Assembly (NCBI RefSeq): GCF_000710915.1
Contig: NZ_BAUA01000163.1
Coordinates: 1 to 59,380, forward strand
Direction of reading: 5' to 3'
DNA length: 59,380 bases
Source: Nocardia brasiliensis IFM 10847
Lineage (GTDB): Bacteria; Actinomycetota; Actinomycetes; Mycobacteriales; Mycobacteriaceae
The notes beneath the pieces are model-generated. The model was not told the DNA's origin and made no database searches. It worked only from the letters and a program-made list of their open reading frames with translations. Below are positions 25,517 through 33,189 of this stretch, piece after piece. A program made the translations under genes and the position numbers. Every line of letters starts with the position of its first letter. Positions within the stretch are counted from its first letter, which is position 1.

Positions 25517-25747
25517 CTACGTGGTCGGCGTGCCCTTGCCCGAGCCGCTCGACAGCTGCTTGACGATGTCGGCGATGGCCTTGCTCGAGCCGGTACCGGT
25601 CGGATCGGGCTCGCCCGGGGCGACCACCGGCTGCGCCGCGCCGGTCTCCAACGGGAGACCCGGTACCGCACCGGCCACACCCGACCCGGCGATGATGAGA
25701 CCGGCCGCCGCAGCCAGGACGACACCGAACACTCGTGTTTTGCTCAT
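25517..25747 (-). CDS. small secreted protein with PGLPLE motif
   Basis: A 76-residue exported protein. Residues 1-27 are a signal peptide ending near GVAGA. The mature chain begins VPGLPLETGAAQPV, continues through a Pro/Gly-rich spacer and ends with a short helix IADIVKQLSSGSGKG. It lacks cysteines, unlike the paralogue at 21015-21239. AAAGGAAG lies 7 bases before the ATG. Function unknown; the shared PGLPLE and LSSG elements suggest a small secreted family in this organism. Confidence 0.7.
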   Translation of the reverse strand: MSKTRVFGVVLAAAAGLIIAGSGVAGAVPGLPLETGAAQPVVAPGEPDPTGTGSSKAIADIVKQLSSGSGKGTPTT

Positions 25748-26338
25748 GTAACTTCTTCCTTTAACTGATTTCTTTTTCGACCGATAATCCGAACGGTTTC
25801 GGCCGAAGCAGTTCTATCACGCATAAACTCGCCCGGCGATCATTCAGCCATCGCGAAATTCGGTCACGATTAGCCCTTTGATTGCACTGCGCAAACATCA
25901 CGACGTAACTGCGCCGCGCCACCAATTCGCCTGGTACGACCCCATTTTCACCGGCACAGAAGCGGGGGGCACCAGTTTTTCACGCCAGAAACCGCAGTAC
26001 AAACAATGCGATAGCGGGTCCACATGACCACATCAGGGCCTGAATTCGGAAAACCAGCTAACCCTCGGCACGATACCGAGTCATCGAGCGCTCAATCACT
26101 CCAGCAATATCCCGGCCCACAGCAATCCAACGGCAATGCTGTGATTCATTGCATATCCAACTTTCGTAACATCATCAGCCATCAGTCCGAATGCAGCGCG
26201 TACGACAACAGCCCGAGGCATGCTGAGTCGGGAACGAGAATCGCCCCGACCGTTCCGCGACAGCGTCGAACCGCAATTGAAGAGTTATCTTGTGATTCGT
26301 CTCACAAAACGTTTAGGCGGACAATGACCGAGTCGGCA
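25748..26338. other. gene-free, AT-richer stretch
   Basis: About 590 bases between the start of the small secreted protein gene and the end of the VanW-family gene. Base composition is noticeably less GC-rich than the flanks. No open frame shows a ribosome-binding site, signal peptide or domain. The part nearest 25748 should hold the promoter of the secreted-protein gene. Confidence 0.5.
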
Positions 26339-28636
26339 TCACTCGCACTTCACCACGGGAATGGGGTCGTATTTGACAGTGCGGGTCGCGCGGGAGACCT
26401 CTTTGCCGGTGCGGCGGTCGGTGATGATCCGGGTGTCGGAAATGGTGAAGCCCGGGGCGCCCTCGGAGGCGATGCAGTCTTTGCCCTTCGGGAGTTTGAT
26501 GGTGGACGGCTCGGTCGGCTTGCTCTTCTCGCCGGTGACCGACTCGACGTTCAGCGTCTTGGTGCCCCAAAGCCGAACCGTCACTTCGGAATCCGTGGCG
26601 AGCGCCTCGATGAAGACGCCGGTCGGGGTGTTGTTGCGGAAGCGCAGATCGATCGCGCCGTCGAACACGGTCGCCTCCCGCGCCGCCGGATACCGGGAGA
26701 TGTAGTAGCTGTGCTCGGTGTGGCCCGCGTCCTCCATGCCCGCGAAGTACGCGGCGTTGTAGAGGGTGGTGGCGAACTGGCTGATGCCGCCGCCGACGGC
26801 GGTGGCGGGCCTGCCGTGGTCGATGATGCCGGACTCCACATAGCCTTCCGCGGCACCGCGCGGGCCGGTGAAATCGTTGAGCGAGAAGGTGTCTCCCGGC
26901 TTCACGACGGCGCCGTTGACCTTCTTGGCGACCACCCGGATGTTCACGCCGGAGGGGCCGCTGAAGCCGTTGGTGGTGAACGAACCCATGGTCTCGACGA
27001 CGCCGAGGCCCTGCGCCGCCTCGGTGGTCAGCTTCGGCTCCACCTTCTCGTAGACGGCTTGCGCGGCGCGCTCGCCAGGCGCGGTGAGCAGCGCCGTGTA
27101 CTGCTCCAGCGTCTTCGGCCAGTTGATCTTGTCACCGACCACGGCGGGCACCACGGTGGGCTTGCCGCCGGTCAGCGCGAAGGTGGCGTCTTTCGCCTCC
27201 ACCTCGGTGGCCGCCAGCTGCGGCGCCAGCAAACCGACCGCGATGTTTTGATCCACGGCGAGGGCCAACCCGCCGTTGCCGTCGGGTGCGAACGACAGCG
27301 TCGTCGCGATCTGCTCCGGGTCGAGCTTGGCGGCCGCCCCCTTGCCCGCGAAGCTGATCGGCGCGCGCACCGCGGGCTCGGCGACGGTACGCAGGGCGAT
27401 GTCGACGGCTTCCGGTCGCACGTTCAACGGCGCTGGGTGCACCGGCAGATCCACCGTGAGACCGCTGATCCACTCGTCGATGAGATCTCGGCGCGCGGCG
27501 GCGATATCGAGCACGCGCCCCGGCACCGGGGCGACAGCGACGGGTCTGGCCTTGTCGAAGGCGATGGTGCCCTCGACCGACGGGCGGTCGTGCACGCGTA
27601 ACGCTGCCAGCTGACGATCCAGTGCCGCGTCGTCGACCACGCTCACGACCGCGACATCACGAGCGCTGAACAGCGAGGTGAACCGGGTGACCGGATTGAG
27701 CGGCTGACCACCGACCCGTGCCCAGGTGCGGTCCCAGTCGACCGACAGGCCCGCGGCGCTCGGAATCATCCGGGTCTGCACGTCGCCGATGCGCAACGGC
27801 AGTTCACGCTCGGTGCGCGGGCCGAGTTCGGCGCGCAGGCGCTCGTCTGCCGCGGCGGTGGCCATGCCGCCGACATCGATGCCCGCGACGACCGTGCCGC
27901 GCGGCACCTCCCCGGAGGACAGCGCCAGGTCGATCCCATAGGCGATGCCGACCACGGCGAACACGGCGCCGACCGCGATGCCGGCGCGCCGGATCGTGGT
28001 GCGGTCGAATCGCTTCGGCGGCGGTCCGGAGATCGGGCGTCGCCCCGGCGGCCGCGGCTCGGCAGGCCTGGCGCGGTGCGTGCTCGATGCTGCGGTGGTG
28101 ACTCGCAGTGGTTCGGTGGGGGCCGAGTCGCTGACCCACTCCGGGGCCGGATTCGGCTCGTATGCGGCCGGATTCGGCCTTCCCGGAGCCGAGTTCGAGG
28201 CATGAGCCGGATTCGATTCGCGCGGAGCCGGATTCGATCCGTACTGAGCCGGGTTCGACTCGTACTGGAGCCGATTCGGTTCGTACTGGACCGGTTTCGT
28301 CTCGTACTGGGCCGGATTCGATTCATACGGAGTCGAATCCGCCTCGTACTGAGCCGAGTTCGACGCGTGCCGGGCCGGATTCGATCCGTACCGAACCGGG
28401 TCCGACTCGTACGCGGCCGGGTTCGACCCGTACGGCGCGGGGTTCGACCCGTAAGCGGCCGGGTTCGGCCGGTCAGGTGCGGGGTTCGACGGGCCGGGGG
28501 CCGGGGTCGACCCGCCCGGCGCTTCCCCCGGAGCCCTGTTCGCGCCGTTCGCCTGGGCCGACTCGAGCAGCTGGCGTAGGCCGACCTCGCCGCCTGCTTG
28601 TCGGCCGCGGCGTCCGGTGCTCGGCTGGCTCGTCAC
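26339..28636 (-). CDS. VanW-family protein with heptad-repeat cytoplasmic tail
   Basis: A 765-residue protein. Residues 1-60 are polar, and residues 62-166 hold about 15 copies of a seven-residue unit like YGSNPAP or YESNPAQ. A single membrane helix follows (about 217-239, IAVGAVFAVVGIAYGIDLAL). The outer part contains peptidoglycan-binding-4-type repeats, then a VanW domain around residues 555-690 with VVKPGDTFSLNDFTGPR and TAVGGGISQFATTLYNAAYFAG. VanW proteins are cell-wall-associated with unclear activity. A GTG with an AGGA box 6-7 bases upstream gives this start. The repeat tail would lie in the cytoplasm and looks disordered. Confidence 0.88.
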   Translation of the reverse strand: MTSQPSTGRRGRQAGGEVGLRQLLESAQANGANRAPGEAPGGSTPAPGPSNPAPDRPNPAAYGSNPAPYGSNPAAYESDPVRYGSNPARHASNSAQYEADSTPYESNPAQYETKPVQYEPNRLQYESNPAQYGSNPAPRESNPAHASNSAPGRPNPAAYEPNPAPEWVSDSAPTEPLRVTTAASSTHRARPAEPRPPGRRPISGPPPKRFDRTTIRRAGIAVGAVFAVVGIAYGIDLALSSGEVPRGTVVAGIDVGGMATAAADERLRAELGPRTERELPLRIGDVQTRMIPSAAGLSVDWDRTWARVGGQPLNPVTRFTSLFSARDVAVVSVVDDAALDRQLAALRVHDRPSVEGTIAFDKARPVAVAPVPGRVLDIAAARRDLIDEWISGLTVDLPVHPAPLNVRPEAVDIALRTVAEPAVRAPISFAGKGAAAKLDPEQIATTLSFAPDGNGGLALAVDQNIAVGLLAPQLAATEVEAKDATFALTGGKPTVVPAVVGDKINWPKTLEQYTALLTAPGERAAQAVYEKVEPKLTTEAAQGLGVVETMGSFTTNGFSGPSGVNIRVVAKKVNGAVVKPGDTFSLNDFTGPRGAAEGYVESGIIDHGRPATAVGGGISQFATTLYNAAYFAGMEDAGHTEHSYYISRYPAAREATVFDGAIDLRFRNNTPTGVFIEALATDSEVTVRLWGTKTLNVESVTGEKSKPTEPSTIKLPKGKDCIASEGAPGFTISDTRIITDRRTGKEVSRATRTVKYDPIPVVKCE
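28139..28490. repeat. 21-bp tandem repeat coding the VanW-protein heptads
   Basis: About 15 in-frame, diverged copies of a 21-bp unit, each encoding a heptapeptide close to Y-(G/E)-S-N-P-A-x. Unit length stays at a multiple of three, with one unit shortened by one codon, so the reading frame is preserved. Confidence 0.85.
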
Positions 28637-28781
28637 GAACCGTCCTCCCCGTTCGGGTGTCTTCGGGACCCGCCCGGTGCGAGTCACCCGCCAACGATAG
28701 TGCGCCGTCCCGACGACGTCAGGCGAGCACCGAAGTGCAGCTAACCGCCCGCAAAGCGCCGGGTGACACACGCAAAGGGCC

Positions 28782-28820
28782 CCGCGCAGTTGCCGGGTCG
28801 GGGGTCTGGCAACTACGCGG
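28782..28820. promoter_or_regulatory. 13-bp stem-loop between divergent vanW-like and gnd genes
   Basis: Arms 28782-28794 and 28808-28820 match at 12 of 13 positions around a 13-nt loop. It sits in the 338-base region between the divergent starts at 28636 and 28975. A terminator makes little sense between divergent genes, so a leader or protein-binding structure is more likely. A shorter palindrome, CCGGAC-GGAC-GTCCGG, lies at 28935-28950 just before gnd. Confidence 0.5.
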
Positions 28821-28974
28821 AGCCGATCTGATTATCGGTACGGCGCACCACGCGTTACACAGCCGGACAAATTCGATTCGCACCGGCGCGAGACAATCGA
28901 GGACGACCTCTCGCCACCAGGGCTCGCAGAGCGTCCGGACGGACGTCCGGCGTCGCATACACGAGGGAGATGGA

Positions 28975-30003
28975 ATGCAGCTGGGAATGATCGGCCTCGG
29001 TCGGATGGGCGCCAACATCGTGCGCCGCATCGTCAAGGACGGGCACACCGCGGTCGGCTACGAACGTCGCCCCAAAGCCATAGACGAACTGCGGCAAGAA
29101 CTCGGCGACAATTTCCGGGGCAGCACCGACCTCACGGAATTCGTGCAGGCCCTGCAGACACCGCGGGTGGTGTGGGTGATGATCCCGGCGGGCGCCACGG
29201 GCGCGGTCATCGAGCAGGTCGCCGACCTGCTCGAGCCCGGCGACATCATCATCGACGGTGGTAACAGCCGCTATCACGAGGACATCGCCAGGGCCGAGCA
29301 GCTGACCCCGAAGGGCATCCACTACGTCGACATCGGCACCTCGGGCGGTGTCTTCGGCCTGACCCGCGGCTTCTGCCTGATGATCGGCGGTGAGCCGGAG
29401 CCGGTGCAGTATCTGGATCCGCTGTTGCGCTCCATCGCGCCGGGCGTCGAGGCGGCCGAGCGGACGCCGGGACGGACGGGCGAGCCGTCCCCGGCCGAGC
29501 AGGGCTACCTGCACTGCGGTCCGGCGGGCGCGGGTCACTTCGTGAAGATGGTGCACAACGGTATCGAGTACGGCGCGATGGCGGCCTACGCCGAGGGTCT
29601 GAACATCTTGCACAAGGCCAACTTCGGCGCGGAGCACGCCGGCGAGTTCTCGGCCGAGGAGACCCCGCTCGAGCACCCCGAGCACTACCGGTACGACCTC
29701 GACATCCCCGAGGTCACCGAGGTGTGGCGGCGCGGTTCGGTGGTCGCCTCGTGGTTGCTGGACCTCACCGCGAGCGCGCTGTACGCCGATCCGAACCTGG
29801 ATTCCTACAGCGGTCGGGTCTCGGATTCCGGCGAGGGCCGGTGGACCCTGGACGCCGCGATCGACACCGGGGTGCCCGCACCGGTGCTCGCCGCCGCGGT
29901 GTTCCAGCGGTTCTCCTCGCGCGGGGAATCGCTGTACGCGGACAAGATGCTCTCGGCCATGCGCAAAGCCTTCGGCGGGCACAACGAGCTGCCCGGAAAG
30001 TGA
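28975..30003 (+). CDS. gnd: 6-phosphogluconate dehydrogenase, decarboxylating
   Basis: A 342-residue short-form 6-phosphogluconate dehydrogenase. The N-terminal MQLGMIGLGRMGANIVRR binds NAD(P), DIIIDGGNSRYHED is the conserved family block, and HCGPAGAGHFVKMVHNGIEYG carries the catalytic Lys and Asn. It oxidatively decarboxylates 6-phosphogluconate to ribulose 5-phosphate. This length (330-345) is typical of the NAD-preferring or short branch found in actinobacteria. GAGGGAGATGGA precedes the ATG. The gene is monocistronic, with a hairpin directly after it. Confidence 0.93.
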   Translation: MQLGMIGLGRMGANIVRRIVKDGHTAVGYERRPKAIDELRQELGDNFRGSTDLTEFVQALQTPRVVWVMIPAGATGAVIEQVADLLEPGDIIIDGGNSRYHEDIARAEQLTPKGIHYVDIGTSGGVFGLTRGFCLMIGGEPEPVQYLDPLLRSIAPGVEAAERTPGRTGEPSPAEQGYLHCGPAGAGHFVKMVHNGIEYGAMAAYAEGLNILHKANFGAEHAGEFSAEETPLEHPEHYRYDLDIPEVTEVWRRGSVVASWLLDLTASALYADPNLDSYSGRVSDSGEGRWTLDAAIDTGVPAPVLAAAVFQRFSSRGESLYADKMLSAMRKAFGGHNELPGK

Positions 30004-30046
30004 CCGACGGCCGCGGCCCCGCGGGTGCGGGCGCCGCGGCCGTCGG
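30004..30046. terminator. GC-rich stem-loop downstream of gnd
   Basis: A perfect 13-bp stem (30004-30016 with 30034-30046) begins immediately after the gnd stop codon. The loop is 17 nt. It lies between gnd and the convergent small open frame and could terminate either; no T-tract is seen. Confidence 0.65.
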
Positions 30047-30054
30047 CACGGGGA

Positions 30055-30141
30055 TCAGAAGCCGGCGGCCTGGGCCATCAGCTTGGCGACCGCCAGCGGG
30101 CCGTACCAGAACAGATAATTGAGTCCGTAGAGAAATGCCAT
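30055..30141 (-). CDS. 28-residue hydrophobic peptide gene next to lipase-like gene
   Basis: An ATG-initiated small gene encoding an aromatic, hydrophobic peptide (MAFLYGLNYLFWYGPLAVAK at its N-terminus). It begins 15 bases after the stop of the lipase-like gene, on the same strand. The Shine-Dalgarno-like AAAAGGA is placed about 9 bases before the ATG. It would form one amphipathic or membrane helix. It is followed by the hairpin at 30004-30046. It may be the last gene of the lipase-like operon. No family is known to me. Confidence 0.5.
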   Translation of the reverse strand: MAFLYGLNYLFWYGPLAVAKLMAQAAGF

Positions 30142-30156
30142 GGCGGTCAATCCTTT

Positions 30157-31482
30157 TCAGTCGAAGTTACGGTCGATCCAGTCGATCGTCTGCATACCGA
30201 ACAGGTCGGTGCCCCAGCCGTAGATGTCGGTGAGCATCCGGACCATGCTGCAATCGGTCGGCTGGTAGGTGACGTCGGCACCACCCGCCCGATAGATGTC
30301 GGCCAGTTCCCGCGAGTCCTTGGCGGGCACCAGCGACATGGGTGAGTCGTCGGCGGCGCAGGAGGTGATGGCCACCTTGGCCTTCGGCGTCCCGGAACGG
30401 CCGAGGATGTTCTCCTCGAACGCGTGCTGGAACGCGGGCTCGTCGGCGGGGCTGAGCCCCGAGTTGAACAGCGTGTTGAGCGGCAGGAAGGGCAGCCCGA
30501 AGTACGCGGGCGTCTGGCACTGCGTGCGGAACGCGTTGGCCAGCGCGACACCCGCCGGGTTCAGCTTCTCGTTCACCCGCATCTGCGGGTACGCGGGCTC
30601 CAGTCCCAGCAGGGTCGCCAGCGCGAAGCCCGAGCCCACCGAACCGTCGGCGACCCGCATGAAGTTGCGCGGGTTCACGACCATGCCTTCCAGCACTGCG
30701 GTTTTCACGTCGAGCTCGGGCGCGTAGGTCGGCTGCAGTTCGGCGGAGAACGCCGCACCCACCCCGCCGCCCGCGATGCCGAACAGCGAAATCGGCGCCT
30801 TCGGATTCAGTCCGGCCTCCTGATAGCCCAAAGCCGCACGGACGCCGTCGAGTTGGGCGTGCGCGGCGAACTTGCCCGCGAACACGCCGTGCGGCTTGCG
30901 ATCTCCGTCGTTGCCCACGTCGGAGATCATCACCGCGTAACCCTTGTCGAACATCAGCGCCAGCGGACCGAGCGCCGACCACGACGAGCCGTCCAGCGGA
31001 TCACCGCCGGTCCACTGCGTGCTCGGGTGGCAGGACCAGCCGACGCTGTCGTTGGCCTCCTGGTAGGAGACGACCTTCTTCTCCCCCACCGGCACACCGT
31101 GATTCGGGATCATCAGGATGCCGGTACTGATCATCGGGGTGACGCCGTCGATGCCGGTGGTCACGTACATCAGCTTGTACGCCTCGATATCGGGCGGGGT
31201 GATGCCGAGGAACATCACGTCGACCTTCTTGGCCTTGAGCAACGTGCCCGGCTGCTCCGCGCCGGTCAGCGGCGGTTCCTCGTAGAACGGGTCGTTGGCG
31301 AGCAGCGCCTGGAACGCCTGGTCCGGCGGAACCGGCTGCGCGCCTTGGATCTGCCCGACGACGAAGCCGTTGAAGACCTTGTCCAGCCCGGGCGTGCCCT
31401 GCGGACCCGGCTCCGCCGCCGCGGTGCCCGCGGACAACAGCAGGGCGGCGGCCGTCGCGACGGCCACGGTCAATCGTTTCAT
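30157..31482 (-). CDS. secreted lipase-family protein lacking the catalytic Ser
   Basis: A 441-residue exported protein of the secretory lipase family. It has a 23-residue signal ending TAAAEP, the family blocks YVTTGIDGVTPMISTGILMIPN and YAVMISDVGNDG, and an elbow where GxSxG is expected. Here that elbow reads LFGIAGGGVG, so the nucleophilic Ser is Ala. Near the C-terminus the usual acid region is AADDSPMSLVP, and no clear catalytic His follows. The fold is probably kept for binding and not catalysis. It is 1 base from the upstream secreted-protein gene (31484) and 15 bases from the small peptide gene, which suggests a three-gene operon. Confidence 0.82.
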   Translation of the reverse strand: MKRLTVAVATAAALLLSAGTAAAEPGPQGTPGLDKVFNGFVVGQIQGAQPVPPDQAFQALLANDPFYEEPPLTGAEQPGTLLKAKKVDVMFLGITPPDIEAYKLMYVTTGIDGVTPMISTGILMIPNHGVPVGEKKVVSYQEANDSVGWSCHPSTQWTGGDPLDGSSWSALGPLALMFDKGYAVMISDVGNDGDRKPHGVFAGKFAAHAQLDGVRAALGYQEAGLNPKAPISLFGIAGGGVGAAFSAELQPTYAPELDVKTAVLEGMVVNPRNFMRVADGSVGSGFALATLLGLEPAYPQMRVNEKLNPAGVALANAFRTQCQTPAYFGLPFLPLNTLFNSGLSPADEPAFQHAFEENILGRSGTPKAKVAITSCAADDSPMSLVPAKDSRELADIYRAGGADVTYQPTDCSMVRMLTDIYGWGTDLFGMQTIDWIDRNFD

Positions 31483-31483
31483 C

Positions 31484-32755
31484 TCAGCGCACCGCCATCG
31501 TCTCGGTCGGGGTCACCTGAAGCTGTCGCGCCGCCGAGTCCAGCAGCTGCGGGATGTTGAACAGCGGACGATGCGATTCCAGCTGCACCTCGTAGGGGGT
31601 ACGCATCACGGCTTCCAGTGCGGGCCAGTTGTTCTCGACCTGGAACTTGTACTTCGGCAGCAGCTCGGAGGTGATGTAATCCCACCGCGACTCGAACTCC
31701 GACCAATTCCAGTCCGGCAGCGGCAGAGTCAACAGCCCTGGACGTCCGTCGGCCATAGTGACCGGGATGCGCACAGGGTGGAATTCCCGCGGCGGCGCGA
31801 CGCCCGCGACCGACGGCGAGCCCGCCGCGCCGCTGACGTAGGTGATCGCTTCGCCGACCACGCCCTTGTAGTTGCGCGTCTCGTCCCACTGATCCCGGAT
31901 GGCCCAATACTGTTCGCGGCGCAACAGTGTCGCGTTGCCCGCCGCGATCCGGTCCTGGTCGCCGGAGGCCACGTCGCGCCAGGCGGCCAGCACGTCGCCG
32001 TCGAACAGCCCGGCGGCTCGGAACTCCTCCAGCGCCGGTAGACCCTCGGTGACGTACGCGTCGTGCATCGGCATCAGATCCGAGAATATGTTCTTCTGCA
32101 TCACCAGGATCATCCCGATGAGGTGGTGCAGGTCCGCCGGTGTGATCTGCGGGCCCGCCGCGGCGAGTGCGCGCAGGCCGCTCGGAAGTTGCGCCACCGC
32201 TTGCGGTCCCGCGGTCTGCTCGACCGCGGCCAGGATGCCGCGCGCGGATTCGGACAGGCCGGGCAGGCTGTAGACGTTGCCCATCAGCTCGAAATCGACC
32301 AGCCCGCCGCCGAAGTCGGCGCCGACCTGGCCGCCCATGCCCGCCCATTGCAGTTCGCGATGGTTCAGCTGCAGGTCTTCGTAATAGCGGTAGGACTTGA
32401 TCAGGTTGGCGCGGTTGGCTTCCACGCCCGCGCGCGGATCCCAGGACCGCAGGTCGATGCCCGCCTTGCCGGTCGCGTCGACGAGCCAATATTGATAGAG
32501 CAGCGCGGCGTACCGAGTCGGCGCCACACCCTGGGCCCGCGCCTCGTCGAGCAGGCCGCGCAATTCGGCCGCGTCGTAGGGCAGTTCCGGGTTGACTCCG
32601 CCGGGGCCGCTCGCCGCGTCCCGATTCACCAGCGGTAGATCCAGGTAGCGGGCCAGCTCACCAGCCGCCCCCGCCGGGGCCGCGGCGGCGAGTCCGAAAC
32701 CCACCGCGGCCGTCAGGGCCAGTGCGGTGGCGCGAAGCGCCATACCGATTCGCAT
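31484..32755 (-). CDS. secreted protein of unknown function
   Basis: A 423-residue exported protein. Residues 1-31 form a signal peptide (MRIGMALRATALALTAAV, then a cut near AGA). The mature part is mainly helical, with many Trp and Tyr (for example NLIKSYRYYEDLQLNHRELQWAGMGGQVGADFGGG and FESRWDYITSELLPKYKF). I do not recognise the family. The ATG at 32755 has GAGGAAGG about 8 bases upstream; a longer frame to 32869 lacks one. It is the first gene of the operon with the lipase-like protein, so the two secreted proteins probably act together. Confidence 0.75.
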   Translation of the reverse strand: MRIGMALRATALALTAAVGFGLAAAAPAGAAGELARYLDLPLVNRDAASGPGGVNPELPYDAAELRGLLDEARAQGVAPTRYAALLYQYWLVDATGKAGIDLRSWDPRAGVEANRANLIKSYRYYEDLQLNHRELQWAGMGGQVGADFGGGLVDFELMGNVYSLPGLSESARGILAAVEQTAGPQAVAQLPSGLRALAAAGPQITPADLHHLIGMILVMQKNIFSDLMPMHDAYVTEGLPALEEFRAAGLFDGDVLAAWRDVASGDQDRIAAGNATLLRREQYWAIRDQWDETRNYKGVVGEAITYVSGAAGSPSVAGVAPPREFHPVRIPVTMADGRPGLLTLPLPDWNWSEFESRWDYITSELLPKYKFQVENNWPALEAVMRTPYEVQLESHRPLFNIPQLLDSAARQLQVTPTETMAVR

Positions 32756-33189
32756 CAGCTGTTCAGCCTTCCTCTCTGCTTGTTCGAGTCGAACAATTCG
32801 TTGAGCGAAGAGATGTCTTTTCAGTAGCTGCGTGTTCGTTGCGCGGTGACAAAACGCACGTTTCACCACCGGATACCGCTAGCACAGTAGGTGACGTGCA
32901 GGTAAACACACAGATCAGCCCCGCCGCAAGAATCGATGTGACCGATAACCAGCAACCGAATTAAAGCTGTAACACGAAAGTTGCCTGCTAGTAGCTGCTA
33001 AATCTTTGAATCAATACAGAGAAATTCGACTCGAATCGCGACAGACATTCATGACAAACCTCACAGCAGCACACGCCCCGACATCGCGACAACCTAGGAC
33101 TACCCGAATCGCACCGTCTCAGACAGAATGAGGCGGACAACCGAGTCCACGGACCGCGCTGCTCGCGGCCCGGATAGTGGGGTGAATCC
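32756..33189. other. divergent promoter region without genes
   Basis: 434 bases between divergent starts at 32755 and 33190. It is clearly less GC-rich than its flanks, especially 32780-33060. No gene or strong hairpin was found. It should contain the promoters of the secreted-protein operon and of the EphD-like gene. Confidence 0.55.

Noticed and set aside
26024..27601. Plus-strand open frame across the VanW gene
   Set aside because: Shadow of the minus-strand VanW gene; no start signal and no domain.
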